Shown here: positions 1 to 6,565 of the stretch, piece after piece
How positions within the stretch are numbered: position 1 is the stretch's first letter
Layout of the letters: each line of letters starts with the position of its first letter
Assembly: GCA_905236605.1 (NCBI GenBank)
Contig: CAJORD010000291.1
Span: 1-6,703, forward strand
DNA: 6,703 bases
Origin: an uncultured Synergistales bacterium
GTDB lineage: Bacteria > Synergistota > Synergistia > Synergistales > Aminobacteriaceae
Reading direction: 5' to 3'
Position numbers and translations under genes: made by a program
The notes under the pieces: model-generated
Seen by the model: only the letters and a program-made list of their open reading frames with translations
Told to the model about the DNA's origin: nothing
Databases searched by the model: none

Positions 1-3000
1 ACTTCAAAATCATACATACCGCTTTCAGAAACGCTTATCTCTGGCAACACTGCTGCAATCGTGTAACCTTTCAGTGTGTCAAGTTCATAGCTCCCGAGCG
101 ATTTAATGCTACGTTCGCCGCCAAGTCTGACAACTTGCGAATCTATCGTCGTGTTATCGTCTGATCCTTCATTTTCGTTTACAGCTATGTCATCTTCGCT
201 TGCTGAAGTCGAATCACCGAGACTTTCAACCGCACTATTATTCTCTTCTATAGTAGCCGCTTGAATTTGAAGCGTGATTTTCTTTGTCGCTTTACCATCA
301 GCATTCGTGGCTGTTACAGAAATATTAACTTTCTTGCCCGTATCTGGAACAGTTCCAGATACAACAGCTTTATAATCGCCAGCTTGTGTCAGCTCGAAGC
401 CGTTCACTTTGGCCATAGAGAATGTAATATCTTTCGTGCCTGTAGCCGTAAACTCAAGGCTGAGTTTTTGCCCGGGCGTTACGGTCATACTTGTGTCAGT
501 CGGCGCTGTGATTGCTGGTTTTGTTCCAGTCACTATAAATTTGATTTTTTTCGTTGCAGTCCCGGCGACATTTGTTGCAGTTATTGAGAGCGGAAGCCCT
601 TTCATCGATTTCGTGGGCGTACCGGTGATTGCGGCGGTGCCTGCAGCAGCGTCAAACGTAAACGACAATCCTAAATCTGCAAGCGCATTAATTCCGAATT
701 TTTCTTTATCAGCGTCATCGATTGAGCAATCGAACGAAATCGGCCTCGTACCCGTAGCAGAAATTTGCGAACCCGTATATTCGGTATCAACTTGGCCTTT
801 TGCAAGCGCAGCTTTAATTTTGGGCGCAACACCTTTCACTTTTAGTTCAAAAGTTTTCACGTCGTTGCTGCCTGCAATATTATAGGCAATTACGTTAATC
901 GAGTAAGTATCTGCCGAGGTCGGAATCCCTGTAATTGTCGCGTTATTTCCCTTTGTGGTTACGTTTAAAGTGTCGGGCAAGCCCACAATGTCCCATGATA
1001 TAGGCCCTGTGCCCTTGGCCGCAAACTTAGAGTTATATTTTTTGCCCGTTGTCCCTTCAGAAATTTTTGTTGTTGTTATTGTCGGAATCTGATACACAGT
1101 AAACGGAACTTTCAAGGAAGCTTTCCCGCCATTATTAGAGACTTTTAAATTGATCTTAGCGTTCTTAGCTTGCGTCGGTGTTCCTGTGAGTTTACCTGAC
1201 GAGCTTAAAGTCATTCCTTTAGGAAGAGCTGAAGCCGTCCATGTAACCGGTTCCGTGCCTTCTGAAAGTTCAAACTGATAGCCTGCGTACTCCTGACCGG
1301 CGACGCCAAATCCCAGAAGATTTTCATTAGGTTCCGCGATAGCGGGAGGCGTAGCTTTAATCTTGAGTTTTATATTTTTTGTTACAGGAGCATTATTATA
1401 TTCCGTGAAAATATTTTGCGCGGTAAGTTTCACAGTGAAATCACCTGCTTCTGTCGGGACGCCGGAAATTTTTCCCGCCGAGTCCATCGACAAACCTTTA
1501 GGCAACCCATCGACCGCAAGAGATATTGGTGTCGTTCCTGAGAGTTTAATTTGAGCGCTGTAATCTTTGTTTATATTTCCGTCGGTTAATTTTGAAGTCG
1601 AGACCTTTGGCTTAACTGGCTTGGCGTTGATTATGATACTTACGCTTGCCGTTATTTCGCCCGCGGCAGTATTTGCTGCGACTGTAAGGTTCGCGGTCTC
1701 TTTTTTCGTAGGCTTACCTGAAATCACGCCCGTTGAAGCGTTCAATGAAAGGCCTTTCGGCAATTTTCCACTACTGATACTCCAAGTAGCGTCTACGGCA
1801 GAGGAAAGTTCAAGAGTTCCGCTGAACGCATACGAAGCATAGCCGATAAGTTCTGTCGTTGTGATCGTCGGTTTCTCAATAATTTTTAGAGTGAAGTTTT
1901 TTGTATCGTCGCCTTCGTCATTATGAGCCTTAACTGTGAACGAAAAATCGCCACTTGTTGTCGGAGTCCCTGAAATTGTGCCGTTGCTCGCGCCGAGCTC
2001 AAGGCCATCAGGCAAACTGCTGCCACTTTCTAACGACCATTCAATCGGACGCGTACCCGAGGCTGAAATTTTTGCACTATATGCGCTATTCATGACACCG
2101 TCCGGAAGACTTGAAGTCGAAATTTCAGGCGGACCTGACGCAGAATCTTTTTGAGTAAAAGCTCTCACGCAAGTGTTATAAGAATTTGTCCCCGAACTCC
2201 AAGATGTTCCAGCAGCTGAAATAAAACTTCCTGCTTCAAACGTTGCATTATCGGAGAAGCCACCATTTACGGATTCGACCGGAATTATATTAGTATTTGT
2301 GAATTTTATTACGACTGAAAAATATTCGCCGTTCGTCAAATTTACAGGCGTGTCGAGTTTCACAGTGTGATAACCAACATAAGGTTCGCTGCCTGTCTGG
2401 TGAGATTGCGAACTTCCGTTAATTGGACTTGAAGATGGCATCGAAGTCATACCTGTGTAAACATCGATTTCATAATTAATATTATTATCCGGCGTGTAAA
2501 ATGCGACTTCAGTCAAGATTTCGCCATCGCGTTCAGACTGAAAGACATTCGCAAAATAAGCTTGAGAGCCACTATTATATGATCGGGTGCCGCACCAACC
2601 AAGCGCATCATAATAATAAGCCTTCATGTCGTCGTTATATTGTTCAACGATAAATGAAGTTCCATCTCTTAAAGTCTGTTCATATGACATCCAGAAATAT
2701 CCATTGTCGCCCCACGAAGTCCCCCACGAATTTTTTACAAGCCACGCGCCATTACTTGAAGGCTGAGTTTTAAAATTTGTCTTTGAAAAATTATCGTTCC
2801 AGCCGACGAGCATAACCGCGTGCCCTGTTCCGCTGTTCGTGGAATAAAAGGCCGTTCCGTTGCTTGTTTTGTTGTAAGCCGAATCGTCATTTTTATAACT
2901 CGCAACGACTGCGCCGTTATTGATAATTCGATTCTTGACTACGTCGCGCGCGGCTTTACTTCGGTTTATATTGTCGGAATCGTCCTCTACAACAAAATTT

Positions 3001-3644
3001 AAATAATAAACATCAGTAACTCGTAATTGCGGCGTATATGTTTCGGGAGTCGCTGCTGAAGGCTGACCAGTATACGGAACATCAGTTTCAAGGACGGGGC
3101 CTTCAAGTCTTGAATACAGAGCCGTGGGATAAAAAGAATTTCCTCCCTGCGACATAACGGTCGAGAAATTCGCGCTAGAAAGATTTTTGAAAGCCTTGGC
3201 TTTGTTAGAATTTTTAAACGTGAACCAAGCTAAGTGCATTTCAGAAAGATCAAGAGTCGTTCCATATTTCGTAAGATAATTTGATTCCATTGCGCCAATC
3301 GACGAAAAAGCCCAGCACGTGTTATTAGAACCTTGATTTTTTACGGGCGTTACACGATTTTCATTCCTTAAATCGTAAGTTGCATCGCTAGCGCTAGCGC
3401 CGTCGTTTCTAACAGTGGGCGAACTTTCAGGAATTAAATTCGGCGGATTATTGAGCGTATAAGATAAATCGATTGGGAAGGGCACGACTCCGTCCTTGTC
3501 TTCGTCAGGTAGCGCTTGCCATTCAAGAAACTCTTTCGATAATGGCAGCTCGGTCGCTTTAATTTCATCTTCCGCAAATGCCGAAATTGAAAACAAAGAC
3601 AGCAACGTTGAGGCCATAATCACAAATAAAAATTTTTTTCGCAC
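1..3644 (-). CDS. Secreted papain-family (C1) cysteine protease with lectin-like domain and seven Ig-like repeats (3' end outside window)
   Basis: The frame is open from a GTG at 3644 to the window edge: 1214 codons with no stop. The GTG has a good ribosome site (AAAGGAGA, 3652-3658). Residues 1-24 form a signal peptide (basic RKK, hydrophobic core, AFA|ED cleavage). A DxDxDG loop at 47-52 may bind calcium. The C1 catalytic domain spans about 88-322: oxyanion Gln104 and nucleophile Cys110 in QGSNNTCWAF, His275 in GHAVMLVGW, Asn305 in KNSWGTSWG. All catalytic residues are present, so it should be an active secreted endopeptidase. There is no long papain-type propeptide. Residues 335-498 fit the lectin-like domain that follows C1 domains in many gut bacterial proteins. 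Seven putative-Ig repeats cover 505-1128, then an acidic Glu/Asp/Ser linker (1129-1170) and the start of a further module. By family comparison I expect a C-terminal sorting tail beyond the edge. The fold assignment is firm; substrate and anchoring are unknown. Confidence 0.93.
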   Translation of the reverse strand, partial: MRKKFLFVIMASTLLSLFSISAFAEDEIKATELPLSKEFLEWQALPDEDKDGVVPFPIDLSYTLNNPPNLIPESSPTVRNDGASASDATYDLRNENRVTPVKNQGSNNTCWAFSSIGAMESNYLTKYGTTLDLSEMHLAWFTFKNSNKAKAFKNLSSANFSTVMSQGGNSFYPTALYSRLEGPVLETDVPYTGQPSAATPETYTPQLRVTDVYYLNFVVEDDSDNINRSKAARDVVKNRIINNGAVVASYKNDDSAYNKTSNGTAFYSTNSGTGHAVMLVGWNDNFSKTNFKTQPSSNGAWLVKNSWGTSWGDNGYFWMSYEQTLRDGTSFIVEQYNDDMKAYYYDALGWCGTRSYNSGSQAYFANVFQSERDGEILTEVAFYTPDNNINYEIDVYTGMTSMPSSSPINGSSQSHQTGSEPYVGYHTVKLDTPVNLTNGEYFSVVIKFTNTNIIPVESVNGGFSDNATFEAGSFISAAGTSWSSGTNSYNTCVRAFTQKDSASGPPEISTSSLPDGVMNSAYSAKISASGTRPIEWSLESGSSLPDGLELGASNGTISGTPTTSGDFSFTVKAHNDEGDDTKNFTLKIIEKPTITTTELIGYASYAFSGTLELSSAVDATWSISSGKLPKGLSLNASTGVISGKPTKKETANLTVAANTAAGEITASVSIIINAKPVKPKVSTSKLTDGNINKDYSAQIKLSGTTPISLAVDGLPKGLSMDSAGKISGVPTEAGDFTVKLTAQNIFTEYNNAPVTKNIKLKIKATPPAIAEPNENLLGFGVAGQEYAGYQFELSEGTEPVTWTASALPKGMTLSSSGKLTGTPTQAKNAKINLKVSNNGGKASLKVPFTVYQIPTITTTKISEGTTGKKYNSKFAAKGTGPISWDIVGLPDTLNVTTKGNNATITGIPTSADTYSINVIAYNIAGSNDVKTFELKVKGVAPKIKAALAKGQVDTEYTGSQISATGTRPISFDCSIDDADKEKFGINALADLGLSFTFDAAAGTAAITGTPTKSMKGLPLSITATNVAGTATKKIKFIVTGTKPAITAPTDTSMTVTPGQKLSLEFTATGTKDITFSMAKVNGFELTQAGDYKAVVSGTVPDTGKKVNISVTATNADGKATKKITLQIQAATIEENNSAVESLGDSTSASEDDIAVNENEGSDDNTTIDSQVVRLGGERSIKSLGSYELDTLKGYTIAAVLPEISVSESGMYDFE
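3..134 (-). other. Start of a C-terminal module that probably precedes a Synerg-CTERM-type tail
   Basis: After the acidic linker, residues 1171-1214 include LGSYELDTLKGYTIAAVLPE and then SVSESGMYDFE, running into the window edge. This does not match the Ig repeat pattern. I recall similar stretches (YxIAAxLPEI, then SGMYxxx) in secreted Synergistaceae proteins just before their C-terminal sorting signal. That resemblance is from memory, and the sorting signal itself is not in the window. Confidence 0.45.
261..2132 (-). repeat. Seven tandem putative-Ig (He_PIG-like) repeats within the protease
   Basis: Residues 505-1128 contain seven degenerate repeats of roughly 82-101 residues. Approximate boundaries are 505-589, 591-672, 678-763, 767-850, 853-936, 938-1038 and 1040-1128. 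The shared pattern is a P.I entry strand, a Gt.PI.W-like strand, LP.GL.l, then tG.IsGtPt, and a closing strand with a.N..G....f.l.I. The LP.GL and ISGTPT pair is the hallmark of putative-Ig domains. The sixth copy is about 15-20 residues longer than the others, with an insertion around 973-992 that contains Cys973. The seventh is the most degraded and lacks LP.GL. The copies differ clearly at protein level, so they are old duplications. They probably form a stalk that holds the catalytic head away from the cell surface or bind ligands. Confidence 0.88.
3573..3644 (-). other. Signal peptide of the C1 protease
   Basis: Codons 1-24 encode a short basic start (RKK), a hydrophobic stretch (FLFVIMASTLLSLFSIS) and AFA before an acidic mature N-terminus (EDE). 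This is a typical Sec signal with a type I signal peptidase site. There is no lipobox cysteine, so it is not a lipoprotein signal. Confidence 0.9.
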
Positions 3645-3672
3645 GATAAAATCTCCTTTCGAGTTTCAAGTT

Positions 3673-3701
3673 TTGATAATGAGCACGATAAATATTAAAA
3701 T
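3673..3701 (+). promoter_or_regulatory. Probable sigma-70-type promoter of the small membrane protein gene
   Basis: TTGATA (3673-3678) and TAAAAT (3696-3701) each match consensus at 5 of 6 positions with an ideal 17-bp spacer. Transcription would start near 3708, giving a leader of about 43 nt that carries the AAAGGAG ribosome site of the gene at 3751. Confidence 0.55.
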
Positions 3702-3721
3702 TATTTTCGGCGTTTTCTAAA
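3694..3721 (-). promoter_or_regulatory. Possible sigma-70-type promoter for the C1 protease
   Basis: On the minus strand, TTTAGA (3716-3721) and TTTAAT (3694-3699) are separated by 16 bp. They match the -35 and -10 consensus at 4 and 5 of 6 positions, and a start near 3687 would give a leader of about 43 nt. The region is very AT-rich, so chance matches are likely. The -10 overlaps that of the divergent plus-strand promoter. Confidence 0.3.
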
Positions 3722-3750
3722 ACATATTTTATAAAAGGAGAAAAATTTTT

Positions 3751-3945
3751 ATGCGATTATTCATAACGACACTTTCATTATTAAGCGTTATAGGCTTCGG
3801 GTATGCGCTTGCTGGCTACGGGAGTTCTTTAATGGGCGGCGCAGTTAATTCCGGTTATGTAATAAAGGGACTTGGCGCGGGATTTTTTTTCGGCGGGCTT
3901 GCAATGCTCTTGTGGTACAGACACAGAGGAGATTTTTTTGAATAA
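3751..3945 (+). CDS. Small two-helix membrane protein of unknown function
   Basis: This 64-residue frame starts with ATG, preceded by a strong AAAGGAG ribosome site (3734-3740) at a 10-nt spacing and by a good promoter, so it is probably expressed. The protein has two hydrophobic segments: about residues 4-24 (FITTLSLLSVIGFGYALAGY) and about 37-56 (VIKGLGAGFFFGGLAMLLWY). A short Gly/Ser loop joins them and a charged tail (RHRGDFFE) follows. By the positive-inside rule, the Arg/His-containing C-terminus and the basic N-terminal Arg2 suggest a hairpin with both ends in the cytoplasm. The first segment could alternatively be read as a signal peptide, but no clear cleavage site stands out. I do not recognise the family. 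It is divergent from the protease and 75 bp upstream of the ArpU-like gene, which has its own promoter, so no partner can be assigned. Confidence 0.72.
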   Translation: MRLFITTLSLLSVIGFGYALAGYGSSLMGGAVNSGYVIKGLGAGFFFGGLAMLLWYRHRGDFFE

Positions 3946-3962
3946 AACATTAAAATTTAATT

Positions 3963-3971
3963 TGATATAAT
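3963..3971 (+). promoter_or_regulatory. Extended -10 promoter of the ArpU-like regulator gene
   Basis: TGATATAAT contains a perfect TATAAT (3966-3971) preceded by the TGn extension, a form that works without a good -35; none is seen at 16-18 bp. The predicted start is near 3978, giving a leader of about 43 nt. Just upstream, ATTAAAATTTAAT (3949-3961) is a perfect inverted repeat around a central A. It lies where a repressor could block polymerase, but such AT-only palindromes also occur by chance. Confidence 0.55.
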
Positions 3972-4020
3972 CTAACCTTACTCTAAAAAGAAAGAATCTC
4001 AAGAGGGCCCGCGAAATCTT

Positions 4021-4494
4021 ATGAAAGAATTTGAATCTGAAAAAGAAATTTATAGATACGTAGATGAATGTTTGCAATATTATCCCGCCAATCTCACAAG
4101 GATAGGAGTTTTGCAAAAAGATTTACAAGTTCTCCGCGCTCGCGGCGACGTTCAAGCACAAAACTACGTGAAAATCTATAACAACGACTCGCGGACAACT
4201 CCTTCTGACCCGGTAGCCGAATATGTTTATCAGATTCAAAGAATCGAAGCCGAAATCGAACGCCTCAAACGAATTACAGAGCCTTTAACAAAAATGATTC
4301 AGGACCTCAAGACGCCTTACGCCACGGACGCTTCATTAAATTCAGATTTTATAAAAATTTTGGGACTTCATTATTTTGGGCGTAATCCTCTAGCCGGGAT
4401 TCTTGACGCTACAGGCTGGAGCCGCGCCGGATTCTTTAGAAAAAAAAAGCAGCTCTCGGAACTTGCCCGGAGCTACTTAGGTATCATAAGTTAA
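4021..4494 (+). CDS. ArpU/RinA-like transcription regulator (phage-type, sigma region 4-like HTH)
   Basis: The product is a 157-residue soluble protein. Residues 1-45 are helical and charged (YVDECLQYYPANLTRIGVLQ, then LQVLRARGD). A linker containing TPSDPVAEYV follows, then a coiled coil at about 68-98 (IQRIEAEIERLKRITEPL). The C-terminal part (about 110-153) reads FIKILGLHYFGR, then ILDATGWSRAGFFRKKKQL. This matches the order in ArpU/RinA/DUF1492-type phage late-gene regulators: SDP-V-A linker, I-EI-RL coiled coil, a helix like 'IIELRYF', then a helix-turn-helix of the type 'G.S..TFFR.KK'. Those proteins resemble sigma-70 region 4 and activate phage promoters. I base this on motif pattern, not on a search. 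The ATG has only a weak AGAGGG site (4002-4007) 13 nt upstream. No other phage gene is nearby, so it may be a prophage remnant or a domesticated regulator. The last codons overlap the opposing terminator. Confidence 0.55.
   Translation: MKEFESEKEIYRYVDECLQYYPANLTRIGVLQKDLQVLRARGDVQAQNYVKIYNNDSRTTPSDPVAEYVYQIQRIEAEIERLKRITEPLTKMIQDLKTPYATDASLNSDFIKILGLHYFGRNPLAGILDATGWSRAGFFRKKKQLSELARSYLGIIS
4440..4476 (-). terminator. Probable intrinsic terminator of the kinase operon, inside the convergent gene
   Basis: On the minus strand, GTAGCTC (4476-4470) pairs with GAGCTGC (4455-4449) to give a 7-bp stem with one T-G wobble. A 2x2 internal loop and two further G-C pairs follow, closing a six-base CAAGTT loop. 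Nine T residues (complement of the A tract 4440-4448) follow immediately. It lies 20 bp past the kinase stop codon. The same bases code for RKKKQL and the following residues of the ArpU-like protein. Confidence 0.65.
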
Positions 4495-4495
4495 A

Positions 4496-5896
4496 TTAAA
4501 TTTGAAAGGAAGCCGTTAAGACCGTGCCTTCGCCGGGTGCAGATTTAATTTTAAAAGTTCCTCCCATTAAAGACATTCTCTCGGTCATGCTTGCAAGTCC
4601 TCGATGACCTTCGACCCTCAAAGTTTCGTGATTAATTTTTTCGGCCTCAAAGCCGCAGCCATTATCCGTAATTTCAAGCGTAATATTTTCGCAACTGTCT
4701 TTGCGTAGCTGGATATGAATCTCTGTAGCCTCGCCATGTCGCACAGCGTTTGAAACGGCCTCTTGAACAATTCGCAGCAAGGAAAGCGACTTTTCGTTAT
4801 CGAGTTCGAGCTCTCGACTGCCGTCATCAAATTCAAAATCCGCGCTCACTTGAACATCATAGACTTGCGATAATCGTTCAGCCAATTCCGTCAACGCTTC
4901 GACAAGTCCTAAATCCATCCACGGCGGAGCAAGTTCATCACACAAAGCTCGGAGTTCACGAACGACACTTTTAGCGATCGTTTCAGTTAATTTAATTCTT
5001 GCAATGTCAACGACGTTCTCGTCGTCTATAGTCATGTGAAGTTGCTGCACAAGTGCCGTAATGTCCTGTAAAGGCCCGTCGTGAATTTCTCGCGCCATAT
5101 CGACGCGTTCACGTTCTTGAGCCTGAACAATATCGCGGACATAACGATTTCTCAAATTATCGCGTTCAACCGCAGCTAATGCGAAACGTCTCAAAGCGCT
5201 GTGTACGCTGTCGATTTCTTTCACGGCGTCCTTGTCTAGTTGCTCTGGAACGTCGCGCCCGAGGGACATGTTATCAATTTCAGCGACGAGAGATTTCAAC
5301 GGATTTACAAGACGGCTCCACAAAAGTTTTATCGCGATGAAACTGCTCAACGCTATCAAGACCAACAAAAACGGCCAAACGCGAACGACTCCGACAAGTC
5401 CGCCAAGTAATTGTTTCCATGAGACCGCCGCAACGACATAACCGCCTCCCGTTCGCTTAACAGGATACACAGCGAGCGTATATTGAGCGCCGCCCCTATC
5501 TTCGATTTTCACAGCCTGACCGATGGGCAAATCGTTCCGCCATATATTAGCGATGTTCATTGCGCCAGGCGAAGCTATGACTACGCGGCCGTTATTATCA
5601 ATCAAGGCTACCCAACCGGGAATAGAAGGCCCCCATGAAAAAAACGGGAAGCGCGTGAAGTCGTTCAACATTGAAAAACTCCAGACTTCGGAATTTGAGC
5701 TCAAGTGATACGACATGCTCTCGGCTAAATCCTGAACGTAAGAACTAACCGCGGCTTCCATTGCACGCTCTTGACTGACCATACCAGCCACAGCGACAAG
5801 CAAGACAGCCACGGACGGCAACACTAAAGCGCATAATAAAAAGGCCAGAAAATTAGCTCTTGGCCTTGCAAAAAAATTTCTGATTCGTGAAAACAT
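4496..5896 (-). CDS. Membrane-bound NarL-type sensor histidine kinase (HisKA_3)
   Basis: This 466-residue protein has two membrane helices (about 17-39 and 173-193) flanking an extracytoplasmic sensor of about 130 residues. Within the sensor, WVALIDNNGRVV, then YTLAVYPV and YVVAAVSW, look like the strands of a Cache/PAS-like fold. A HAMP linker follows (about 190-243, conserved Pro199). The HisKA_3 dimerisation domain (about 258-323) carries phospho-acceptor His272 in REIHDGPLQ, and Asp273/Gln277 form the DxxxQ phosphatase motif of this family. The ATPase domain (about 366-466) has N-box Asn383 (QEAVSNAVRHG), DNGCGF (411-416), GHRGLASMTERM and PGEGT (454-458). It should therefore be an active kinase and phosphatase. 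It lies 13 bp downstream of the response regulator gene, its likely phosphorylation target. The ribosome site is weak (CGGA), so its translation may be coupled to the regulator. The signal sensed is unknown. Confidence 0.93.
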   Translation of the reverse strand: MFSRIRNFFARPRANFLAFLLCALVLPSVAVLLVAVAGMVSQERAMEAAVSSYVQDLAESMSYHLSSNSEVWSFSMLNDFTRFPFFSWGPSIPGWVALIDNNGRVVIASPGAMNIANIWRNDLPIGQAVKIEDRGGAQYTLAVYPVKRTGGGYVVAAVSWKQLLGGLVGVVRVWPFLLVLIALSSFIAIKLLWSRLVNPLKSLVAEIDNMSLGRDVPEQLDKDAVKEIDSVHSALRRFALAAVERDNLRNRYVRDIVQAQERERVDMAREIHDGPLQDITALVQQLHMTIDDENVVDIARIKLTETIAKSVVRELRALCDELAPPWMDLGLVEALTELAERLSQVYDVQVSADFEFDDGSRELELDNEKSLSLLRIVQEAVSNAVRHGEATEIHIQLRKDSCENITLEITDNGCGFEAEKINHETLRVEGHRGLASMTERMSLMGGTFKIKSAPGEGTVLTASFQI

Positions 5897-5909
5897 AAAT
5901 TAAAATCCG

Positions 5910-6551
5910 TTATTCGTCTTCAAGAAGCTCTTCGAGGGTTACAACTCCATACTTCAAAGCTAACAATAAAGCTTCAGTTTTGTTGCGTGAGCCGAGCTTG
6001 TCATAAATCGAAGCTAGATGTGTCTGCACAGTTCTTTCACTTATGAAGAGCCGACGCGCCACTTCTTTGCTTGAAAGTCCCTTGGCAGCAAGCAGCAAAA
6101 CTTCGCGCTCTCTCGTTGAAAGTTGTTCAGGGATAAAATCGTCCATGCCCATCACTGACGCCACCTCCGGATCTAAATACAAACCGCCTTTCGCTACAGT
6201 GTTAATAGCCGTGGTCAGTTCCTTAGGGCTTACGGTCTTGAGAACGAAACCGCGCGCTCCGGCCCTCAATGACGCTATTACATATTGTTGAGCGTCGTAA
6301 GAAGTCAACATTAAAATAGCGGTCTTTAGTCCTTCGGCCTTGACTTTTTGAGCGACAGACACGCCGTCCATTTCCGGCATTCGGATATCAAGCAAGGCGA
6401 CATCAGGCAAGAGAGTTTGAATTTTTTCCCACGCTTCGACGCCGTCTTCAGCTTCGGCGACAAGTTCAAAACTTCCTTCGCGTCGAACAAATTCAGCGAT
6501 TCCGGAACGAGTTAAAGGGTGGTCATCAGCAAGTAAAATTTTTATAGCCAT
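5910..6551 (-). CDS. NarL/FixJ-family response regulator (REC plus LuxR-type HTH)
   Basis: The 213-residue protein has a receiver domain at 1-122 with acidic pocket Asp9/Asp10, phospho-acceptor Asp55 (LLDIRMPEMDG), Thr83 (MLTSYD) and Lys105 (GFVLKT). A LuxR-type DNA-binding domain follows at about 142-206: LSTREREVLLLAAKGLSSKE, then recognition helix SERTVQTHLASIYDKL. All switch residues are present, so it should be activated by phosphorylation and then bind DNA as a dimer. The length is normal for the family. It precedes the HisKA_3 kinase by 13 bp, the usual pairing for NarL-type systems. The start is fixed at the ATG at 6551 because an in-frame stop lies just upstream with no other usable start codon between. 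A short acidic tail (EELLEDE) follows the HTH. Target genes are not evident from the window. Confidence 0.95.
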   Translation of the reverse strand: MAIKILLADDHPLTRSGIAEFVRREGSFELVAEAEDGVEAWEKIQTLLPDVALLDIRMPEMDGVSVAQKVKAEGLKTAILMLTSYDAQQYVIASLRAGARGFVLKTVSPKELTTAINTVAKGGLYLDPEVASVMGMDDFIPEQLSTREREVLLLAAKGLSSKEVARRLFISERTVQTHLASIYDKLGSRNKTEALLLALKYGVVTLEELLEDE

Positions 6552-6565
6552 TTTTATAAAATCAT

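Noticed and set aside
261..2132. Possible CRISPR-like or recent tandem nucleotide repeats
   Set aside because: The periodicity of about 250 bp exists only at protein level; the nucleotide copies are divergent and there are no short identical repeats with spacers.
261..2154. Several plus-strand open frames (for example 409-885, 1363-1554, 1567-1842, 1936-2154) opposite the protease repeats
   Set aside because: They are antisense to a continuous 1214-codon frame with recognisable domains, lack ribosome sites, and their valine/alanine/proline-rich composition is what reverse reading of the Ig repeats would give.
3387..3401. Alternating GCTAGC palindromes
   Set aside because: They encode the Ala-Ser-Ala-Ser stretch in the protease linker, occur once, and have no spacing typical of a control site.
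3496..3720. Plus-strand frame of 74 codons over the protease signal peptide and the intergenic region
   Set aside because: It is antisense to the protease N-terminus, has no ribosome site and covers both promoters.
3938..3970. TTG-initiated 10-codon frame preceded by a GAGGAG sequence at the end of the small membrane protein gene
   Set aside because: It is too short, and its end overlaps the extended -10 promoter of the next gene; the GAGGAG is explained by the Arg-Gly-Asp codons.
3829..4116. Minus-strand frame of 95 codons spanning the small membrane protein, the gap and the start of the ArpU-like gene
   Set aside because: It runs antisense across two better-supported genes and a promoter, and its Phe-rich composition reflects AT-rich sequence.
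4750..5708. Plus-strand frames inside the kinase gene (4750-4974, 5232-5441, 5523-5708)
   Set aside because: They lie antisense to clearly conserved kinase domains and show no start signals or recognisable protein features.
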